A stretch of 56,686 bases of DNA from Bacillota bacterium (lineage in GTDB: Bacteria > Bacillota > Clostridia > Peptostreptococcales > Anaerovoracaceae), in assembly GCA_030526325.1 (NCBI GenBank), contig JAUNCY010000006.1, positions 1-56,686 of the forward strand, in the 5' to 3' direction. Position 1 is the stretch's first letter. The number at the start of each line of letters is the position of its first letter. This document shows positions 28,462 through 38,103 of this stretch, in pieces. Made by a program: the position numbers and the translations under genes. Below the pieces are notes generated by a model. That model ran no database searches and was not told the DNA's origin. It worked only from the letters and a program-made list of their open reading frames with translations.

Positions 28462-29397
28462 TCAAATTTTCTCCGCCGCCCTGAGCTTTGCGCTGCGGGC
28501 GCGAGGGTTCTCAGTCAGTTCTCCCTCTCCGGCAACAACAGGCTTCCCTGTTATCTTTTTGAGTCTGGGTTTACATCCGCAGACACATACCGGCAGCCCC
28601 GGAGGGCATGTACACGGATTGATTTCACGGGCGAAGGCTTCCTTAATAATCCTGTCTTCAAGAGAGTGGAAAGTAATTACAGCAAACCGTCCTCCCGGTT
28701 TTAATACGTCGATGAAATCAGCTGCCGCTTTTTTCAGCTGTCCCAATTCATCGTTAACTTCAATTCTGATTGCCTGAAAGGTTCTTTTTGCGGGGTGAGG
28801 TCCGTCTCTTCTCGCAGATGCGGGAACTGCCGCCTTTATTATATCCACCAGTTTTCCCGTAGATGTGATTCTGTTCTTTGATCTTTCTCTTACAATGAAT
28901 TCTGCTATACGGGAAGCCCATTTTTCTTCCCCGTAGTCTTTGATAATCTTTCTCAGTTCGTCCGTCGAGTATCCGTTTACCACGTCCTCGGCAGAGAAGC
29001 TGTCATCCTGATTCATCCTCATATCCAAAGGAGCGTCTTTCATATATGAAAAACCTCTTTCCGGATTGTCCAGCTGAAACGAGGATACGCCAAGATCCAG
29101 CATCGCACCATCAATTTCCGCGATTTTAAGTCTGTCTAAAATATCCTTAATGTTTGAATAGTTATCCTGAACAAATATCTTTCTGCACTTAAACTCTTTG
29201 AGTCTCTCTGATGCAGCCCCGATGGCGTCCCTGTCCCGGTCTATTCCGATAAGCAGACCTTTTTCCGACAGGCATCTGCAGATTTCCGAGGCATGTCCGC
29301 CTCCTCCCAGAGTGCCGTCAACATATATTCCGTCAGGGTTGATATTTAATGCTTTTATTGTCTCATTAAGCAATACCGAAGTGTGTTTGAATTGCAT
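28462..29397 (-). CDS. rsmH: 16S rRNA m4C1402 N4-methyltransferase
   Basis: A 311-residue SAM-dependent methyltransferase (RsmH/MraW) acting on 16S rRNA C1402 in the P site. Signatures: H-T-S-V-L-L-N-E (residues 5-12), D-G-T-L-G-G-G-G-H (about 27-35), D-L-G-V-S-S-x-Q-L-D and S-L-E-D-R-I-I-K. Full length. It is second in the dcw cluster, 7 bases after mraZ. Confidence 0.97.
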   Translation of the reverse strand: MQFKHTSVLLNETIKALNINPDGIYVDGTLGGGGHASEICRCLSEKGLLIGIDRDRDAIGAASERLKEFKCRKIFVQDNYSNIKDILDRLKIAEIDGAMLDLGVSSFQLDNPERGFSYMKDAPLDMRMNQDDSFSAEDVVNGYSTDELRKIIKDYGEEKWASRIAEFIVRERSKNRITSTGKLVDIIKAAVPASARRDGPHPAKRTFQAIRIEVNDELGQLKKAAADFIDVLKPGGRFAVITFHSLEDRIIKEAFAREINPCTCPPGLPVCVCGCKPRLKKITGKPVVAGEGELTENPRARSAKLRAAEKI

Positions 29398-29404
29398 ACG
29401 TCAC

Positions 29405-29833
29405 CTATATCTTAAGCCCCGGTATTTTATCTGCCAGGGATATGCATTCCTCGATGTCAATCGGTCTTTCCTCAAGAACCTCTCTGCTCCAGATTTCCAT
29501 CTTGCTGCGATTTCCGATAACCACAACTTCTTTGGTTATTCCGGCATACTCGCGCAGATGTTGTGGAATTATGACTCTTCCCTGTTTGTCAATCTCACAT
29601 TCCGAAGCGCCGCCAAAGAACCATCTTTCGAAATCACGAAGGGTTTTTCCTCCCGTTTCTATGCTTTCGAATTTCTCTTCGACTTTATCCCATTCTATCA
29701 GAGAATAAGCATTTAGGCAACCGTCCAGGCCCCTGGTCATGATGAAGCGCATACCCAGCTCATCTCTGAATTTTGCGGGTACTATCAGCCTGCCCTTTGC
29801 ATCTAAAGAATGTTGAAATTCTCCAATTAACAA
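29405..29833 (-). CDS. mraZ: transcriptional regulator MraZ
   Basis: A 142-residue protein with two SpoVT/AbrB-like repeats. The first begins G-E-F-Q-H-S-L-D-A-K-G-R-L-I-V-P, the second A-S-E-C-E-I-D-K-Q-G-R-V-I-I-P. MraZ forms a ring and represses the dcw promoter from repeated boxes. I take the TTG at 29833 as start (M-L-I-G-E-F-Q-H, matching MFMGEYQH of Bacillus). The ATG three codons upstream abuts the SD AAAGGAGG with no spacing, whereas the TTG is eight bases away. It is the first gene of the cluster. Confidence 0.94.
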   Translation of the reverse strand: MLIGEFQHSLDAKGRLIVPAKFRDELGMRFIMTRGLDGCLNAYSLIEWDKVEEKFESIETGGKTLRDFERWFFGGASECEIDKQGRVIIPQHLREYAGITKEVVVIGNRSKMEIWSREVLEERPIDIEECISLADKIPGLKI

Positions 29834-29865
29834 ACGCTTCATCCTCCTTTATTTCAGGTATATCC

Positions 29866-29905
29866 ACTATACACCACAAGCAACCACTTTTCAACCACTT
29901 TTCAG
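29866..29905 (-). promoter_or_regulatory. mraZ (dcw) promoter with overlapping MraZ-box repeats
   Basis: On the minus strand TTGAAA (29889-29894) and TATAGT (29866-29871) are 17 bases apart, a good SigA promoter. The same DNA contains two exact tandem copies of the 11-mer TGAAAAGTGGT, then a third, diverged copy (TGCTTGTGGTG), so GTGG recurs every 10-11 bases. MraZ binds short tandem GTG-containing boxes (AAAGTG-type in Mycoplasma, TGGG-type in E. coli), so autorepression at this promoter is likely. Confidence 0.7.
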
Positions 29906-29937
29906 TTTTTTTACAAATTGTTAAAGAAAAATTACGC

Positions 29938-29978
29938 AAAAAAACCTCAACATATGCTTTTTTAACCATAGTTGAGGT
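29938..29978 (-). terminator. intrinsic terminator after lgt
   Basis: On the minus strand ACCTCAAC (29971-29978) pairs with GTTGAGGT (29944-29951) across a 19-base loop and is followed by a run of seven T. It separates the tig-clp-lon-lgt transcript from the dcw cluster. Confidence 0.7.
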
Positions 29979-30050
29979 CGCTTTTTTCAATATATTGTGT
30001 TTTACATTTTTTGAAGCTCTGTAATATATTTCTCAAATATTACAATTATA

Positions 30051-30776
30051 TTACAATTTCTTTTTTTTGATGTAATATACCGCCGAACAGGCAATTATTG
30101 CCGCCAGACTTACCAGTTGGGCCGTTCTGAAACCCATAAAATATAAACTGTCTATTCTGAGACCTTCCACAAAGAATCTTTCCAAAGAATATAGTATACC
30201 GTATAGCAAAGTTATTTGTCCAGTAAATTTTCTGTCAGGAGAGATTTTTATCAGCAGTATGCAGAGCAGCAGGCACCATATGGATTCGTAAAGGAATGTA
30301 GGATGAACCATTTCCCCGTTTACTTCAATAGCCCAGGGCAGATTTGTAGCAACTCCGTAAGCCTCTTTGTTGATATAATTGCCCCATCTGCCGACAGCCT
30401 GTCCCAGTGCCACGGCCGGCATTGCCAGATCCATAAGGTTCCACGGGTTCACCGACCATTTTCTGCAAAGCAGCGCAGCGGTAATCAAAGCAAATATCAG
30501 TCCGCCGTGGAAGGCCAGTCCTCCCATCCTTACATTGAGTATCTTCATAATATCTCCCTGATACATGTCCCAGTTGAAAACCACATACCAGAACCTTGCT
30601 CCTATTATCGCCGCCGGAATAACGAAAAGACCGGCATCAATAATTCGTTCCGGATCTATGCCGAATTTTGGAGCCCTTTTGTATGTCATAAAGATTCCGA
30701 TAAGCATTCCCGCAGCTATGAGAATGCCGTACCATCTTACATCTATTCCAAAAACCGTGAAAGCTACAGGATTCAT
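30051..30776 (-). CDS. lgt: prolipoprotein diacylglyceryl transferase
   Basis: A 241-residue polytopic membrane enzyme (about seven helices) that attaches diacylglycerol to the lipobox cysteine of prolipoproteins. Signatures: V-R-W-Y-G (about 13-17), G-G-L-A-F-H-G-G (about 85-92), the Lgt box G-R-W-G-N-Y-I-N-K-E-A-Y-G (about 129-141), and H-P-T-F-L-Y-E-S. The ATG follows AGAGGGTGACAAA. It follows hpt by 11 bases. Confidence 0.96.
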   Translation of the reverse strand: MNPVAFTVFGIDVRWYGILIAAGMLIGIFMTYKRAPKFGIDPERIIDAGLFVIPAAIIGARFWYVVFNWDMYQGDIMKILNVRMGGLAFHGGLIFALITAALLCRKWSVNPWNLMDLAMPAVALGQAVGRWGNYINKEAYGVATNLPWAIEVNGEMVHPTFLYESIWCLLLCILLIKISPDRKFTGQITLLYGILYSLERFFVEGLRIDSLYFMGFRTAQLVSLAAIIACSAVYYIKKKKL

Positions 30777-30787
30777 TTTGTCACCCT

Positions 30788-31327
30788 CTAGTCAAGACAT
30801 GTAATATAAGGAAGATTTCTGTACTTTTCATCAAAGTCCAGCCCGTACCCTACAATAAATTTGTTTTCAATCTCAAAACCTATGTAGTCAGCTGTCATTT
30901 CAACCTTCCTTCTTTCCGGTTTGTCGAGAAGAGTACAAACTTTTATTGATTTTGGATTTCTTCCCCACAGGCTCTTTATCAGGTAGTGAAGAGTAAGACC
31001 CGTATCAATAATATCTTCAACTATTAATATGTTTTTCCCCTCAATGCTGGTATCAAGATCCTTGTTAATTTTTACGACGCCTGTGCTCTTTGTCGATGCG
31101 CCGTAGCTGGATACCGCCATAAAGTCTATTCTTGCGTCTACTGTGAGTTTTTTCAGCAAATCCGAAGCAAAAATGCATGCACCTTTTAAAATACATACTA
31201 TCACTACAGGCTCACCGTTAAAATCTCTGTCATAATCGGCGGAAATCTGTCTTCCCAGTTCCTCAACGCGCTTTGCAATAGTTTCTTCATCAAGCATAAT
31301 CCTGCCCAGAGCTTCATTATTATTCAT
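30788..31327 (-). CDS. hpt: hypoxanthine phosphoribosyltransferase
   Basis: A 179-residue type I PRTase salvaging hypoxanthine and guanine with PRPP. The PRPP motif is I-L-I-V-E-D-I-I-D-T-G-L-T; the flexible-loop region is S-S-Y-G-A-S-T-K-S; the C-terminal purine-binding part is F-I-V-G-Y-G-L-D-F-D-E-K-Y-R. The start is the ATG at 31327 with AAGGAG eight bases upstream. It overlaps the preceding gene's stop codon by 8 bases, so the two are translationally coupled. Confidence 0.95.
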   Translation of the reverse strand: MNNNEALGRIMLDEETIAKRVEELGRQISADYDRDFNGEPVVIVCILKGACIFASDLLKKLTVDARIDFMAVSSYGASTKSTGVVKINKDLDTSIEGKNILIVEDIIDTGLTLHYLIKSLWGRNPKSIKVCTLLDKPERRKVEMTADYIGFEIENKFIVGYGLDFDEKYRNLPYITCLD

Positions 31328-31664
31328 CGTCCTGTTTCTCCTTAATATCATCTTCTACAACAAAATTATCAACTTCCACAACGTTTTTATCCTTGTACCT
31401 GTTCTTCCCCTTTTTCGCGAAATCCTCTTTGTACTTTGACAGAGGCTCCTTCAAAAGGTAGAGAATCGCTCCCCAGATGGTAATATCATCTATTATGTTA
31501 AACCCGAGAATTGGGGCCGGAATCAAATCCACAGGCGAAAAGAGATAAATCATTCCAAAAATCAGCAATGCTTTATATCTCTTCGGAGCGTCTTTATCTT
31601 TGAGCATTTTCCATATAGATTTTATTTCCGCAATAAACACAGGAAATATCAGCCATCTTGCCAC
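31320..31664 (-). CDS. DUF1232 (YkvA-like) membrane protein
   Basis: A 114-residue protein with the DUF1232 signature Y-L-F-S-P-V-D-L-I-P-A-P (about 41-52) and two short hydrophobic segments, then a charged lysine/glutamate tail. The function is unknown. It overlaps the ysxC 3' end by 16 bases if the GTG start is used; a shorter version from an internal ATG (19 codons downstream) is possible. Confidence 0.75.
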   Translation of the reverse strand: MARWLIFPVFIAEIKSIWKMLKDKDAPKRYKALLIFGMIYLFSPVDLIPAPILGFNIIDDITIWGAILYLLKEPLSKYKEDFAKKGKNRYKDKNVVEVDNFVVEDDIKEKQDDE

Positions 31665-32251
31665 TGAGAAACCAACTCCTCAATTACCGACAGCAGTTCA
31701 CTGCAGCCTGTTTTCTTCAGAGACGAAACCGGAATCAGAATATCTTCCTTTTCCATCCCCAGTTTTTTTCTTATTATATTACGATTTTTAGCCCATTCAT
31801 TGTTGGATATTTTATCTGCTTTTGTGGCCACTACAAGTCCGTCAAGTTCGTAATGTTTCAGCCATTCATACATCTGAACATCCAGAGCCGACGGTTCGTG
31901 TCTGCTGTCCACCAGCTGAACAACAATTGCTAGATTATCCCTTTCTTTCAGATATGTCTCAATCATACTTCCCCAGTCATTGCTTATCGATTTTGACACT
32001 TTGGCATATCCGTATCCCGGCAGGTCCACAACTCTGAATTCGTCATCGTTTACGGAATAGAAGTTTATGGTTCTTGTCTTTCCGGGATTTCCGCTGACTC
32101 TGGCAAGATTTTTTCTGCCCAGAAGCAGGTTTATCAGAGAGGATTTGCCGACATTCGACCTGCCGGCAAATGCGATTTCCACCACATCCTCACTGGGATA
32201 CTGTGAGGGCTTTGCAGCTATGCAGTTTAATTCTGATTTTTTTATTGGCAT
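31649..32251 (-). CDS. ysxC: ribosome biogenesis GTP-binding protein YsxC/EngB
   Basis: A 200-residue TRAFAC GTPase needed for late 50S assembly. G1 is G-R-S-N-V-G-K-S-S (about 31-39), G3 D-L-P-G-Y-G-Y-A, G4 T-K-A-D and G5 S-S-L. The start ATG follows directly on the lon stop codon (TAAATG). The lon-ysxC order is widespread in Firmicutes. Confidence 0.95.
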   Translation of the reverse strand: MPIKKSELNCIAAKPSQYPSEDVVEIAFAGRSNVGKSSLINLLLGRKNLARVSGNPGKTRTINFYSVNDDEFRVVDLPGYGYAKVSKSISNDWGSMIETYLKERDNLAIVVQLVDSRHEPSALDVQMYEWLKHYELDGLVVATKADKISNNEWAKNRNIIRKKLGMEKEDILIPVSSLKKTGCSELLSVIEELVSQWQDG

Positions 32252-34585
32252 TTATTGCTCCTTTACCAGAGCTTCCTCCAGAACCTGGTCCATATTTTCC
32301 ATGAGGACGAACTCCAGCTTTTTCCTTACATTTTCAGGTATATCGTCTATATCTCTCTCATTTTCTTTAGGAAGAAGAATTTTTCTGATGCCCGCTCTGT
32401 GCGCAGCCAGCACCTTCTCCTTGATTCCTCCCACCGGAAGAACCTTTCCTCTGAGAGTAATTTCCCCCGTCATAGCAAGATCGTTTCTAACCGGCACTCC
32501 CGTAAGAGCGGATACAACAGATGTGCACATGGTAATTCCCGCAGACGGGCCGTCTTTCGGAATCGCACCCTCAGGAATATGAATATGAATATCCTTATCC
32601 TTGTAAAATGCGGTTTCTATACCGAGGACAGCTGACATGGATCTTATATATGTTATTCCTGCCTTTGCGGATTCCTGCATAACATCTCCAAGCTTACCCG
32701 TAAGCACAAGTTTTCCGGTGCCGTCCATTACCGAGGTTTCTATTGAGAGGGTTTCTCCTCCGACCCTTGTCCAGGCAAGTCCTGTTGCCATTCCCACTTC
32801 CGGAACTTCGCCTATGGTGTCATATAAAAATCTGTGTCTGCCGAGATATCCCGTAAGATTTCTGGAGTTTACGGCAATCTTATCGCTCTTTTTCTGAACT
32901 ATTTTTCTTGCTGCCTTTCTGCAAACATTTGAAATTTCTCTTTCGAGATTTCTGACCCCGGATTCTCTCGTGTAGTAATTAATAATATCCCTTATTGCGC
33001 TTTCCGAGAAGCTGATCTGTTCCGATGAAAGACCGTTGTCCTTCTGCTTTTTGGGCACCAGATACCTTTTTGCGATTTCGACCTTTTCCTCTTCCGTATA
33101 GCTGGATATTTCGATTATTTCCATTCTGTCCAGCAGCGGCCTCGGAATGGTGTCTGTTGTGTTCGCGGTTGTAATAAACAGAACCTTTGACAAGTCAAAA
33201 GGCACTTCGAGGAAATGATCAGTGAATTCTTTGTTCTGCTCAGGATCCAGAACTTCCAGCAGCGCAGCCGCCGGATCCCCCTTGTAATCTGCCCCCACCT
33301 TATCTATTTCATCGAAGAGGAATACAGGATTTGATGATCCCGCATCTCTTATCGCAGACATAATTCTTCCCGGCATCGATCCGATATAGGTTCTTCTGTG
33401 GCCTCTGATTTCAGCTTCGTCTCTGACTCCGCCCAGCGACATTCTTGCGAACTTTCTGTTCATTGCTCTGGCCACTGATTTTGCAATGGATGTCTTGCCC
33501 ACGCCCGGAGGTCCTACAAGGCACAGGATAGGTCCCTTGATTCCGCCGGAAAGCTGTTTCACGGAAAGATATTCAAGAATTCTCTCCTTTACCTTCTCCA
33601 TTCCGTAATGATCTTCGTCGAGAATTTTTTCCGCCTTGTCCAGGTCATTGGAATCCTTAGTATATTTGTTCCACGGAAGAGCCACAATCCAGTCCGCATA
33701 GGTTCTGATAACTCCGCCCTCAGCAGACGAAGGCTGAACCTTGTACAGACGCTTGATTTCGGTTTCGATTTTCTCGTAGGTCTTCTTTGGAAGCTTGAGG
33801 GCCTTGAGCTTTTTCAGGTAACCGTCCACTTCCTCGTCAACGTTTTCATCCTGACCAAGCTCCTCCTGTATTGCTCTGAGCTGCTCTCTAAGGTAATACT
33901 CTTTCTGATTCTTGTTTATCTGGCCTCTTACTTTTTTGTTAATATCATTTTCAATCTTTAATATTTCAATCTCATCGTTGAGAATTTTTATCACTTTCTC
34001 TACGCGTTCCACTACATCAACGCATTCCAGAACCTCCTGCTTTATATCGGTTCTTACGTTCATATGGGAAATTATTGCATCTGCCATATCGGCAGGATTT
34101 CCCAAAGTGTCAACGGTAGCCAATGCTTCCTGAGGAATTTTACCCTCCATGCTGAGATATTCGTCGAAAGCGTCAATCAAAGTTCTGGTCAGGGCTTCTA
34201 TTTCGGTCTCCCCGTCCTCGGAAATCACATCCGCAAGTTCTTCCACACTGCATTTCAAATAGGGAGATTCCTGTATAATTTCTCTTATTTCTGCTCTGCA
34301 GACTCCTTCAACAAGCACCCGAACAATTTCTCCGGGCATTTTCAGCATCTGTTTTATTTCCGCAATTGTTCCTATACGATAGTAATCATCGGGTGTAGGG
34401 AGGTCAACCTCTGCATCCTTCTGAGTAACAAGAAAAATTGTCTGCTCAGTTATCATTGCCTCTTCGAGGGCCTTGATAGATTTTTCTCTTCCCACATCAA
34501 AGTGAATTACACTGTTCGGAAAAACTGATACTCCTCTGAGAGGTATAACCGGCAATTCTCTAAAAATATTATTAGAATCTGTCAT
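32252..34585 (-). CDS. lon: ATP-dependent protease Lon
   Basis: A 777-residue LonA protease that degrades misfolded and regulatory proteins. The N-terminal LON substrate domain (about 10-205) is followed by a coiled coil, then the AAA+ module with Walker A G-P-P-G-V-G-K-T (about 355-362) and Walker [10 protein letters not shown]. The C-terminal peptidase has catalytic Ser in K-D-G-P-S-A-G (near 675) and Lys in G-G-I-K-E-K (near 718). Full length. The ATG follows AAAGGAGTTGGTGTATT. Confidence 0.97.
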   Translation of the reverse strand: MTDSNNIFRELPVIPLRGVSVFPNSVIHFDVGREKSIKALEEAMITEQTIFLVTQKDAEVDLPTPDDYYRIGTIAEIKQMLKMPGEIVRVLVEGVCRAEIREIIQESPYLKCSVEELADVISEDGETEIEALTRTLIDAFDEYLSMEGKIPQEALATVDTLGNPADMADAIISHMNVRTDIKQEVLECVDVVERVEKVIKILNDEIEILKIENDINKKVRGQINKNQKEYYLREQLRAIQEELGQDENVDEEVDGYLKKLKALKLPKKTYEKIETEIKRLYKVQPSSAEGGVIRTYADWIVALPWNKYTKDSNDLDKAEKILDEDHYGMEKVKERILEYLSVKQLSGGIKGPILCLVGPPGVGKTSIAKSVARAMNRKFARMSLGGVRDEAEIRGHRRTYIGSMPGRIMSAIRDAGSSNPVFLFDEIDKVGADYKGDPAAALLEVLDPEQNKEFTDHFLEVPFDLSKVLFITTANTTDTIPRPLLDRMEIIEISSYTEEEKVEIAKRYLVPKKQKDNGLSSEQISFSESAIRDIINYYTRESGVRNLEREISNVCRKAARKIVQKKSDKIAVNSRNLTGYLGRHRFLYDTIGEVPEVGMATGLAWTRVGGETLSIETSVMDGTGKLVLTGKLGDVMQESAKAGITYIRSMSAVLGIETAFYKDKDIHIHIPEGAIPKDGPSAGITMCTSVVSALTGVPVRNDLAMTGEITLRGKVLPVGGIKEKVLAAHRAGIRKILLPKENERDIDDIPENVRKKLEFVLMENMDQVLEEALVKEQ

Positions 34586-34610
34586 AATACACCAACTCCT
34601 TTAATCACAA

Positions 34611-34640
34611 GGAACCTTGCTGTACAAAACGCAAGGCTCC
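34611..34640 (-). other. hairpin in the clpX-lon gap
   Basis: GGAACCTTGC (34611-34620) pairs with GCAAGGCTCC (34631-34640) as a 10-bp stem (one G-U) with a 10-base loop. It is not followed by a T run on either strand, so it is unlikely to be a simple terminator. It may affect mRNA processing or readthrough between clpX and lon. Confidence 0.5.
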
Positions 34641-34677
34641 CATTATTTTCTGTACGGCATTCTAACCGTCGGCAAAT

Positions 34678-35964
34678 TTATGCCGATTCGCCTTCCTTCA
34701 GTGACTCGGGAAGCTTTTCTTTTCCCGCTTCTTTTTTCATCACCAGAACAGGCTTTGCATTTATATCGTCAACCATTTCTTTAGTAATGATGCATTTCTC
34801 CACATTGTCCATTGCGGGAAGTTCGTACATTACATCCAGCATGATTTTTTCGATTATTCCCCGCAGACCTCTTGCTCCCGATTTTCTTTCAAGAGCCTTT
34901 TCTGCTATACGGGAAACAGCTTCTCTCTCAAATTCGAGCTCTACATTATCCATTTCAAACAGTTTTTTATACTGCTTGATAATAGCGTTTTTCGGCTCTG
35001 TAAGAATATTAATAAGAGCTTCCTTGTCAAGCTGATCGAGAACCACAAGCACAGGAAGTCTTCCCGCAAATTCCGGAATAAGCCCGTACTTGAGAAGGTC
35101 CTGAGGTTCAATCTGACTCAGCAGTTCTTTTTCTTCGGCTTTGTTTGCATTTATTTCCGAATTAAATCCTATAGTCTTTTCGCCGATTCTTCTCTTGATT
35201 ACTTTATCAAGACCGGCAAATGCTCCTCCGCATATAAACAGGATTTCATTTGTATCTATCTGAATAAACTCCTGATGAGGATGCTTTCTGCCTCCCTGCG
35301 GCGGAACGTTAGCCACAGTTCCCTCCAGAATTTTCAGCAGCGCCTGCTGAACTCCTTCTCCGCTTACATCTCTTGTTATGGATGGATTGTCAGACTTTCT
35401 GGCAATCTTGTCAATCTCGTCAACGTATATTATTCCCTTCTGGGCTCTCTCAATATCAAAGTCCGCAGCCTGAATAAGCTTCAGGAGAATGTTCTCCACA
35501 TCCTCGCCCACGTAACCTGCCTCTGTAAGAGCTGTGGCGTCAGCAATAGCAAAAGGCACATTAAGCACTTTTGCAAGAGTCTGTGCCAGAAGAGTCTTGC
35601 CGGAGCCTGTAGGGCCGACCAAAAGCACATTGCTCTTCTGAATCTCCACACCGTCGGTATCCATTCCCGAACCCACTCTCTTATAGTGATTGTAAACTGC
35701 CACCGCTAAAGCTTTCTTTGCTTCACTTTGGCCAATAACATACTGATCAAGAATAGCCGTAATTTCTTTCGGTGTCGGGATATTCATTTCTTCCTGAGGT
35801 ATCGGTTTTCTTCCGATATCTTCCGCATCAAGTATGTCCAGACACAGTTCTATACACTCATCACAGATATATACCCCCGGGCCCGCAACCATTCTTCTGA
35901 CATTTTCCTGAGATTTGCCGCAGAACGAGCATCTTATTTTGTTATCATCAGTGGTCTTTGCCAT
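34678..35964 (-). CDS. clpX: ATP-dependent Clp protease ATPase subunit ClpX
   Basis: About 428 residues. The N-terminal zinc-binding domain has C-S-F-C and C-D-E-C. The AAA+ module has Walker A G-P-T-G-S-G-K-T and Walker [10 protein letters not shown]. The ClpP-docking loop region (I-G-F) and pore loop G-Y-V-G are present. It unfolds substrates for ClpP. Either the ATG at 35964 (M-A-K-T-T-D-D) or a GTG four codons upstream could be the start; neither is ideally spaced from AAAGGA. It lies 18 bases after clpP. Confidence 0.96.
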   Translation of the reverse strand: MAKTTDDNKIRCSFCGKSQENVRRMVAGPGVYICDECIELCLDILDAEDIGRKPIPQEEMNIPTPKEITAILDQYVIGQSEAKKALAVAVYNHYKRVGSGMDTDGVEIQKSNVLLVGPTGSGKTLLAQTLAKVLNVPFAIADATALTEAGYVGEDVENILLKLIQAADFDIERAQKGIIYVDEIDKIARKSDNPSITRDVSGEGVQQALLKILEGTVANVPPQGGRKHPHQEFIQIDTNEILFICGGAFAGLDKVIKRRIGEKTIGFNSEINANKAEEKELLSQIEPQDLLKYGLIPEFAGRLPVLVVLDQLDKEALINILTEPKNAIIKQYKKLFEMDNVELEFEREAVSRIAEKALERKSGARGLRGIIEKIMLDVMYELPAMDNVEKCIITKEMVDDINAKPVLVMKKEAGKEKLPESLKEGESA

Positions 35965-35982
35965 AATACGCTTCACATTCCT

Positions 35983-36567
35983 TTATTTTCTTGATTTTAT
36001 CACCTTGTCGATAATACCGTAAGAAAGCGCGTCCTCTGCTGTCATAAAATTATCTCGGTCTGTGTCCTTCTCAACCTGTTCGATAGTCTGCCCTGTATTC
36101 TCACTGATAATACGGTTCATAGTATCTCTGATTTTGAGAAGTCTTTCGGTATGAATCTTAATATCCTCCGCCTGTCCTCTTACTCCTCCGAGAGGCTGAT
36201 GAATCATTATCTCGGAATTCGGAAGTGCCATTCTCTTTCCCTTCGCTCCCGAAGAAAGAAGGAAGGCACCCATGCTTGCCGCCATACCTATGCATATGGT
36301 GGACACATCGCATTTGATGAACTGCATGGTGTCGTAAATCGCCATTCCTGCGGTAACCGATCCCCCCGGGCTGTTAATGTAAAGACTGATGTCTTTGTCA
36401 GGGTCTTCGGACTCAAGGAATAAAAGCTGAGCTACAATAAGACTCGCGGTATGATCATTAATTTCCTCTCCCAAAAAAATTATTCTGTCCTTCAGAAGTC
36501 TGGAATAGATATCAAATGATCTTTCTCCTCCTGATGTCTGTTCTACCACCATTGGTACTAAAGGCAT
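35983..36567 (-). CDS. clpP: ATP-dependent Clp protease proteolytic subunit ClpP
   Basis: A 194-residue serine protease of the ClpXP barrel. The catalytic triad is visible as Ser98 (G-M-A-A-S-M-G), His123 (M-I-H-Q-P) and Asp172 (D-R-D-N-F). The start is the ATG giving [10 protein letters not shown], with GGGGAG a few bases upstream; the in-frame extension of 21 codons is rejected. Order tig-clpP-clpX-lon as in many Clostridia. No CtsR-type heptad repeat was recognised upstream. Confidence 0.96.
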   Translation of the reverse strand: MPLVPMVVEQTSGGERSFDIYSRLLKDRIIFLGEEINDHTASLIVAQLLFLESEDPDKDISLYINSPGGSVTAGMAIYDTMQFIKCDVSTICIGMAASMGAFLLSSGAKGKRMALPNSEIMIHQPLGGVRGQAEDIKIHTERLLKIRDTMNRIISENTGQTIEQVEKDTDRDNFMTAEDALSYGIIDKVIKSRK

Positions 36568-36636
36568 AATCACTCTCCCCTTTCGCCTTGGTTTACTGAA
36601 TTTTTCGGGCAGGAAAATCCTGCCCTTCAAAATTTC

Positions 36637-37920
36637 TTATTTAATCACTGCCTCATCATACATGAGCTGGATTGTTTTTCTGTTTCTGATATCCTGTGTG
36701 ATAATCTCGATATTTTCAGCTTCAAACTGTTCTTTGAGCTGTTCGAAAGGAATTCCGTAGTGTTCAGAGATTCCTCTTATTTCTGCATCGATTTCTTCGC
36801 CTGACGCTTCGATATTTTCAAGATTTGCGATTTCGTCGATGATGAGTCTTGTCTTCATCTTCTTATATGCGTCAGGTCTGATTTCCTTCTTATAGTCATC
36901 CATTGTCTTGCCCATGTAATCAAGGTAATCTTTCAGAGAAATTCCCTGATACTGAAGCTGCATCTGGATTTCGTCAATAAGTTCGATAGTCTGGCTTTCA
37001 ACCATATCTTCAGGAACATCGAGTTCTGTATTCTGATATACAACATCAATGATAGTGTTCTTCATGTCGAATTCAGCTTTTGTTTCTGCATCCTTCATCA
37101 GTTTTTCCCTGATGCTTTCCTTTAATTCGTCCAGTGTGTCATATTCGCTGACATCCTTTGCAAATTCGTCGTCGAGTTCAGGTTTTTCTGTTTCTTTAAC
37201 CGCATTTACCTTAACCTTAAATACAGCGTCTTTTCCTGCCAGATCAGGTGCATGGTATTCTTCAGGGAATGTAACCTTTACATCCACATTATCTCCTGCA
37301 GCTGCTCCTACGAGCTGGTCTTCGAATCCCGGAATAAATGTGTTTGATCCCAGTTCAAGATCCTGACCGGTTGCTGTTCCGCCTGCGAACTGTTCTTCGC
37401 CAACGAATCCCATGTAATCGATATTTACGGTATCTCCGTTCTGTGCAGGTCTTTCAACGTCGATGATTCTTGAATTTCTTGTCTGCAGTCTTTCGATTTC
37501 CGCATCTACTTCTTCAGGTTTTACTTCAGGCACGATTTTTTCGATTTCAACACCCTTGTACTGTCCAGGTGTAAATTCAGGTCTTACTGTTACTTTTACA
37601 GTAACAACCATATCTTCGCCTTCTTTGAAATCCTTGATGCTGATATTCGGTCTTGCAACCGGTCTGATTAAAATCTGACCTATAGCATCCGGATATGAAT
37701 CTGCAACCAGTTCATTTACTGCATCTTCAAGAAAGATGCCTTTTCCGTATTTAGCTTCAAGAATTTTTCTCGGAGCCTTACCTTTTCTAAAACCGTCAAC
37801 TGGATATTTTGATCTTTCTGCAAGATAAACTTTATTGATTCGTTCTTCGATTTCTGCATTTGAGAACAGCATCTCAAATTCTACCACATTATTTTCCTTG
37901 CCGATAAATGTTGCCTTCAT
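36637..37920 (-). CDS. tig: trigger factor
   Basis: A 427-residue ribosome-associated chaperone and peptidyl-prolyl isomerase. The N-terminal ribosome-binding domain has the signature G-F-R-K-G-K-A-P-R (about 43-51). A PPIase FKBP domain (about 150-245) has D-T-V-N-I-D-Y-M-G-F, and a helical C-terminal domain follows. The ATG at 37920 follows TAGGAGGAAATAAATCA; an in-frame extension of 13 codons upstream is rejected. It is the first gene of the quality-control operon. Confidence 0.96.
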   Translation of the reverse strand: MKATFIGKENNVVEFEMLFSNAEIEERINKVYLAERSKYPVDGFRKGKAPRKILEAKYGKGIFLEDAVNELVADSYPDAIGQILIRPVARPNISIKDFKEGEDMVVTVKVTVRPEFTPGQYKGVEIEKIVPEVKPEEVDAEIERLQTRNSRIIDVERPAQNGDTVNIDYMGFVGEEQFAGGTATGQDLELGSNTFIPGFEDQLVGAAAGDNVDVKVTFPEEYHAPDLAGKDAVFKVKVNAVKETEKPELDDEFAKDVSEYDTLDELKESIREKLMKDAETKAEFDMKNTIIDVVYQNTELDVPEDMVESQTIELIDEIQMQLQYQGISLKDYLDYMGKTMDDYKKEIRPDAYKKMKTRLIIDEIANLENIEASGEEIDAEIRGISEHYGIPFEQLKEQFEAENIEIITQDIRNRKTIQLMYDEAVIK

Positions 37921-37962
37921 TGATTTATTTCCTCCTAATATTAGAAAACTGCATGTCATATT

Positions 37963-37990
37963 ATTATATCATTTTTATCATAATTGTAAA
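37963..37990 (-). promoter_or_regulatory. SigA-type promoter of tig
   Basis: On the minus strand TTTACA (37985-37990) and a perfect TATAAT (37963-37968) are 16 bases apart, about 45 bases upstream of the tig start. The region is shared with the divergent lexA promoter. Confidence 0.6.
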
Positions 37991-38035
37991 GAAAATTATG
38001 TGTTTTATGGGCTTTTCCGAGAGTTTTTATTGTTC

Positions 38036-38074
38036 GGAACATATGTTTACTTTTTGACCGCCCTGTGTTATACT
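38036..38074 (+). promoter_or_regulatory. lexA promoter with LexA operator
   Basis: GAAC-ATAT-GTTT (38037-38048) matches the Gram-positive SOS box GAAC-N4-GTTC with one mismatch. It overlaps a candidate -35 (TTTACT, 38046-38051) that stands 17 bases from TATACT (38069-38074). LexA would thus repress its own gene, as is usual. Confidence 0.7.
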
Positions 38075-38103
38075 TTTAAAAAAATGTATGAGAGGTGAAA
38101 ATT

